The notes beneath the pieces were generated by a model. It did no database searches. It worked only from the letters and a program-made list of their open reading frames with translations, and was not told the DNA's origin. Both the position numbers and the translations under genes were made by a program. Of a stretch of 6,248 nucleotides of DNA, positions 5,143 to 6,248 are shown piece by piece (positions within the stretch are counted from its first letter, which is position 1; each line of letters begins with the position of its first letter). This DNA is from Candidatus Bathyarchaeota archaeon (GTDB lineage Archaea > Thermoproteota > Bathyarchaeia > 40CM-2-53-6). Location of the stretch: NCBI GenBank assembly GCA_005882905.1, contig VBBG01000211.1, forward strand, positions 1-6,248. The letters run 5' to 3'.

Positions 5143-6149
5143 TACGGGTAGCTAGTCACGTACTCTCTCGGATCTACAATGTTCTCTGGTCGGAGGCCTT
5201 TCAGGAATCTTATCGTGTTCTCAACGGCTAGCTTAACGGGTCGTCCGGTGGCCAGGCCGGAAGGTCCCGAGACATGGGGTGTCCCTATGAAGTTGGGCAG
5301 AGAGAGAAACGGATAATCCGTCTTGAGGGTTTCCCGCGACTCTCTGTACCACCAGACGTCGGTCGCGTACCTGAAATTCGGGTTGGCTACAAGATGATCG
5401 TAAAGAGCTTTCTCATCCACGAGCTCTCCGCGAGCAATATTGACCAGTATGCAAGTATTCTTCATAACTGACAATCTCTCACGATTGATGATTCTCGTCG
5501 TTTGATTGGTCAGAGGCAGAGCCAGGACTACAGCATCAGACTCCCTCAGAACACTCGATAACCCGTCTTCGCCATCGAATATCTTCACACCCTTAACCGC
5601 CTTTGCCCTTCTAGAGTAGGCGTACACGCGCATACCGAAACCATGGGCCATCCTCGCCACCGAGGTCCCGATTCCTCCAAACCCGAGTATGCCGAGTACC
5701 TTCTCTCTGAGAATGGTGACCTCTGTCCCAGCGTCGAGTGTCCGTCTTAGGGTCCACTTCTCCTCTCTGAGGGAGACATGCAGTTCTACTATCCTCTTCG
5801 CAGCCGAGAGTAGCAAGGCCAACGCGTACTCGGCGACCTCGTCCGAATAAGCACCTGCGTTGCTACTCACAATGGCATCTTTGTTCAGATTTGTGAAAGG
5901 TATGTGGTTGACGCCTGCGAGAATGCTCTGAACGAATTTGAGCCTGGTCATCTTCTCAAGGCTCTCCTGGGTCAATTCCCTGGGCCAGGAAAACACGAGG
6001 AGGACGTCGATTGTAGGCAGAATGGTTGCTAGCTGGTCTCCCATCAGATCTGCGAGTGTGTAGACGGTGGAATATTCTGAGAGTCTGTCGATATTCTTTC
6101 TATCAACGACATCCGTGCCCACAAGTAGATTGGGCTTAGAGGTTGTCAT
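5139..6149 (-). CDS. D-isomer-specific 2-hydroxyacid dehydrogenase
   Basis: The 336-residue protein belongs to the D-2-hydroxyacid dehydrogenase family, which interconverts 2-oxo acids and D-2-hydroxy acids with NAD(H) or NADP(H) in the cytosol. The substrate-binding part (about 1-105, plus the C-terminus) surrounds a Rossmann domain. Its nucleotide loop is GILGFGGIG at 153-161, and the strand ending YAYSRR (176-181) has no acidic residue at its tip. The basic pair there hints at NADP(H) preference (inference). Catalytic residues are Arg240 in NIARGELVD and His292 in GTPHVSG. The catalytic acid is probably Glu270 in DVWWYRE, one place further from Asp264 than in the common DVFE.EP pattern. 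The ATG at 6149 is the first residue of a well-aligned N-terminus, and a TATA-like element lies about 31 bases upstream. It converges on the dehydratase, whose 2-oxo acid product it might reduce. Glyoxylate/hydroxypyruvate, phosphoglycerate or lactate dehydrogenases are possible; substrate is unassigned. Confidence 0.93.
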   Translation of the reverse strand: MTTSKPNLLVGTDVVDRKNIDRLSEYSTVYTLADLMGDQLATILPTIDVLLVFSWPRELTQESLEKMTRLKFVQSILAGVNHIPFTNLNKDAIVSSNAGAYSDEVAEYALALLLSAAKRIVELHVSLREEKWTLRRTLDAGTEVTILREKVLGILGFGGIGTSVARMAHGFGMRVYAYSRRAKAVKGVKIFDGEDGLSSVLRESDAVVLALPLTNQTTRIINRERLSVMKNTCILVNIARGELVDEKALYDHLVANPNFRYATDVWWYRESRETLKTDYPFLSLPNFIGTPHVSGPSGLATGRPVKLAVENTIRFLKGLRPENIVDPREYVTSYPY

Positions 6150-6173
6150 CGTAAAGCATTCGGGTAATGCGTC

Positions 6174-6248
6174 ATGCTAATAACTGATAGAATAGACGAG
6201 CTTGACAGATTGGATCTTTCAGAGATTATTCCTGAGAGGCTCTGGGTT
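6174..6248 (+). CDS. Possible N-terminus of an unidentified protein, cut by window edge
   Basis: An ATG at 6174 opens a frame of 25 codons that reaches the right edge without a stop. It begins MLITDRIDELDRLDLSEI and continues with IPERLWV. The in-frame TAA at 6165-6167 makes this ATG the first possible start. The composition is protein-like (acidic helix followed by a hydrophobic strand). The segment before the edge loosely recalls the N-terminal strand of dual-specificity phosphatases, but that is too little to assign a function. It is divergent from the dehydrogenase with only 24 bases between the two start codons. No TATA element stands at the expected distance for it. Confidence 0.45.
   Translation, partial: MLITDRIDELDRLDLSEIIPERLWV
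6177..6183 (-). promoter_or_regulatory. TATA-like element for the D-2-hydroxyacid dehydrogenase gene
   Basis: On the minus strand this reads TTATTAG, centred about 31 bases upstream of the ATG at 6149, implying a leader of about five bases. It overlaps the first codons of the possible plus-strand gene at 6174, so the two readings compete for the same bases. Role inferred from position. Confidence 0.35.

Noticed and set aside
5274..5471. Plus-strand 65-codon frame inside the dehydrogenase region
   Set aside because: It is antisense to the well-supported catalytic half of the dehydrogenase.
1..6248. CRISPR array, insertion sequence, tRNA or integrase/attachment site
   Set aside because: I found no spaced direct repeats, transposase motifs, terminal inverted repeats around a gene, or cloverleaf-like sequence; nearly all bases are in genes or short promoter regions.

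Overview
The window looks archaeal. Three genes have an A/T-rich TATA-like element about 26-27 bases upstream of the most plausible start codon (836 on the minus strand, 4159 on the plus strand) or a few bases further (6149 on the minus strand). Recognisable Shine-Dalgarno sequences are missing, and AGA, AGG and ATA codons are common. This fits the leaderless or short-leader transcripts of many archaea. The gene content (a fused double permease, a free-standing AAA-associated protein, a catabolic-type dehydratase) fits a heterotrophic or mixotrophic archaeon such as a soil or sediment Thaumarchaeota, Bathyarchaeia or Thermoplasmatota lineage. That placement is inference; base composition is moderate and gives no further clue.

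Layout. Positions 1-836 (minus) hold the N-terminal 278 residues of an M20-family metallopeptidase that runs off the left edge. Positions 837-1028 are a divergent promoter region with a 7-bp inverted repeat around the peptidase TATA box. Positions 1029-2795 (plus) encode a 588-residue permease made of two tandem ABC permease domains, followed by its ATPase. The ATPase reading frame is complete (2792-3562) but has no ATG, GTG or TTG before the Walker A motif. Its expected ATG sits in an ATAA where a TGA/ATG overlap would normally be. Converging on the ATPase is a small protein (3559-4029, minus) resembling the C-terminal AAA-associated domain of nitrate/sulfonate-type ABC ATPases, here as a separate gene on the opposite strand. 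A second promoter region (4030-4158) with a near-perfect 16-bp palindrome precedes a threonine/serine dehydratase-like PLP enzyme (4159-5142, plus). This enzyme converges on a D-2-hydroxyacid dehydrogenase (5139-6149, minus). A possible new plus-strand gene starts at 6174 and leaves the window.

How it may fit together. The permease and ATPase should form one importer of the nitrate/sulfonate/taurine superfamily, with the AAA-associated protein as a likely trans-acting partner of the ATPase. No substrate-binding protein is present. The peptidase, the dehydratase (hydroxy-amino acid to 2-oxo acid plus ammonia) and the dehydrogenase (2-oxo acid to D-2-hydroxy acid) suggest use of peptides or amino acids, but these links rest on neighbourhood only. 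Both convergent gene pairs overlap by four bases at their stop codons, so the region is very compact. I see no RNA genes, CRISPR arrays or mobile elements.
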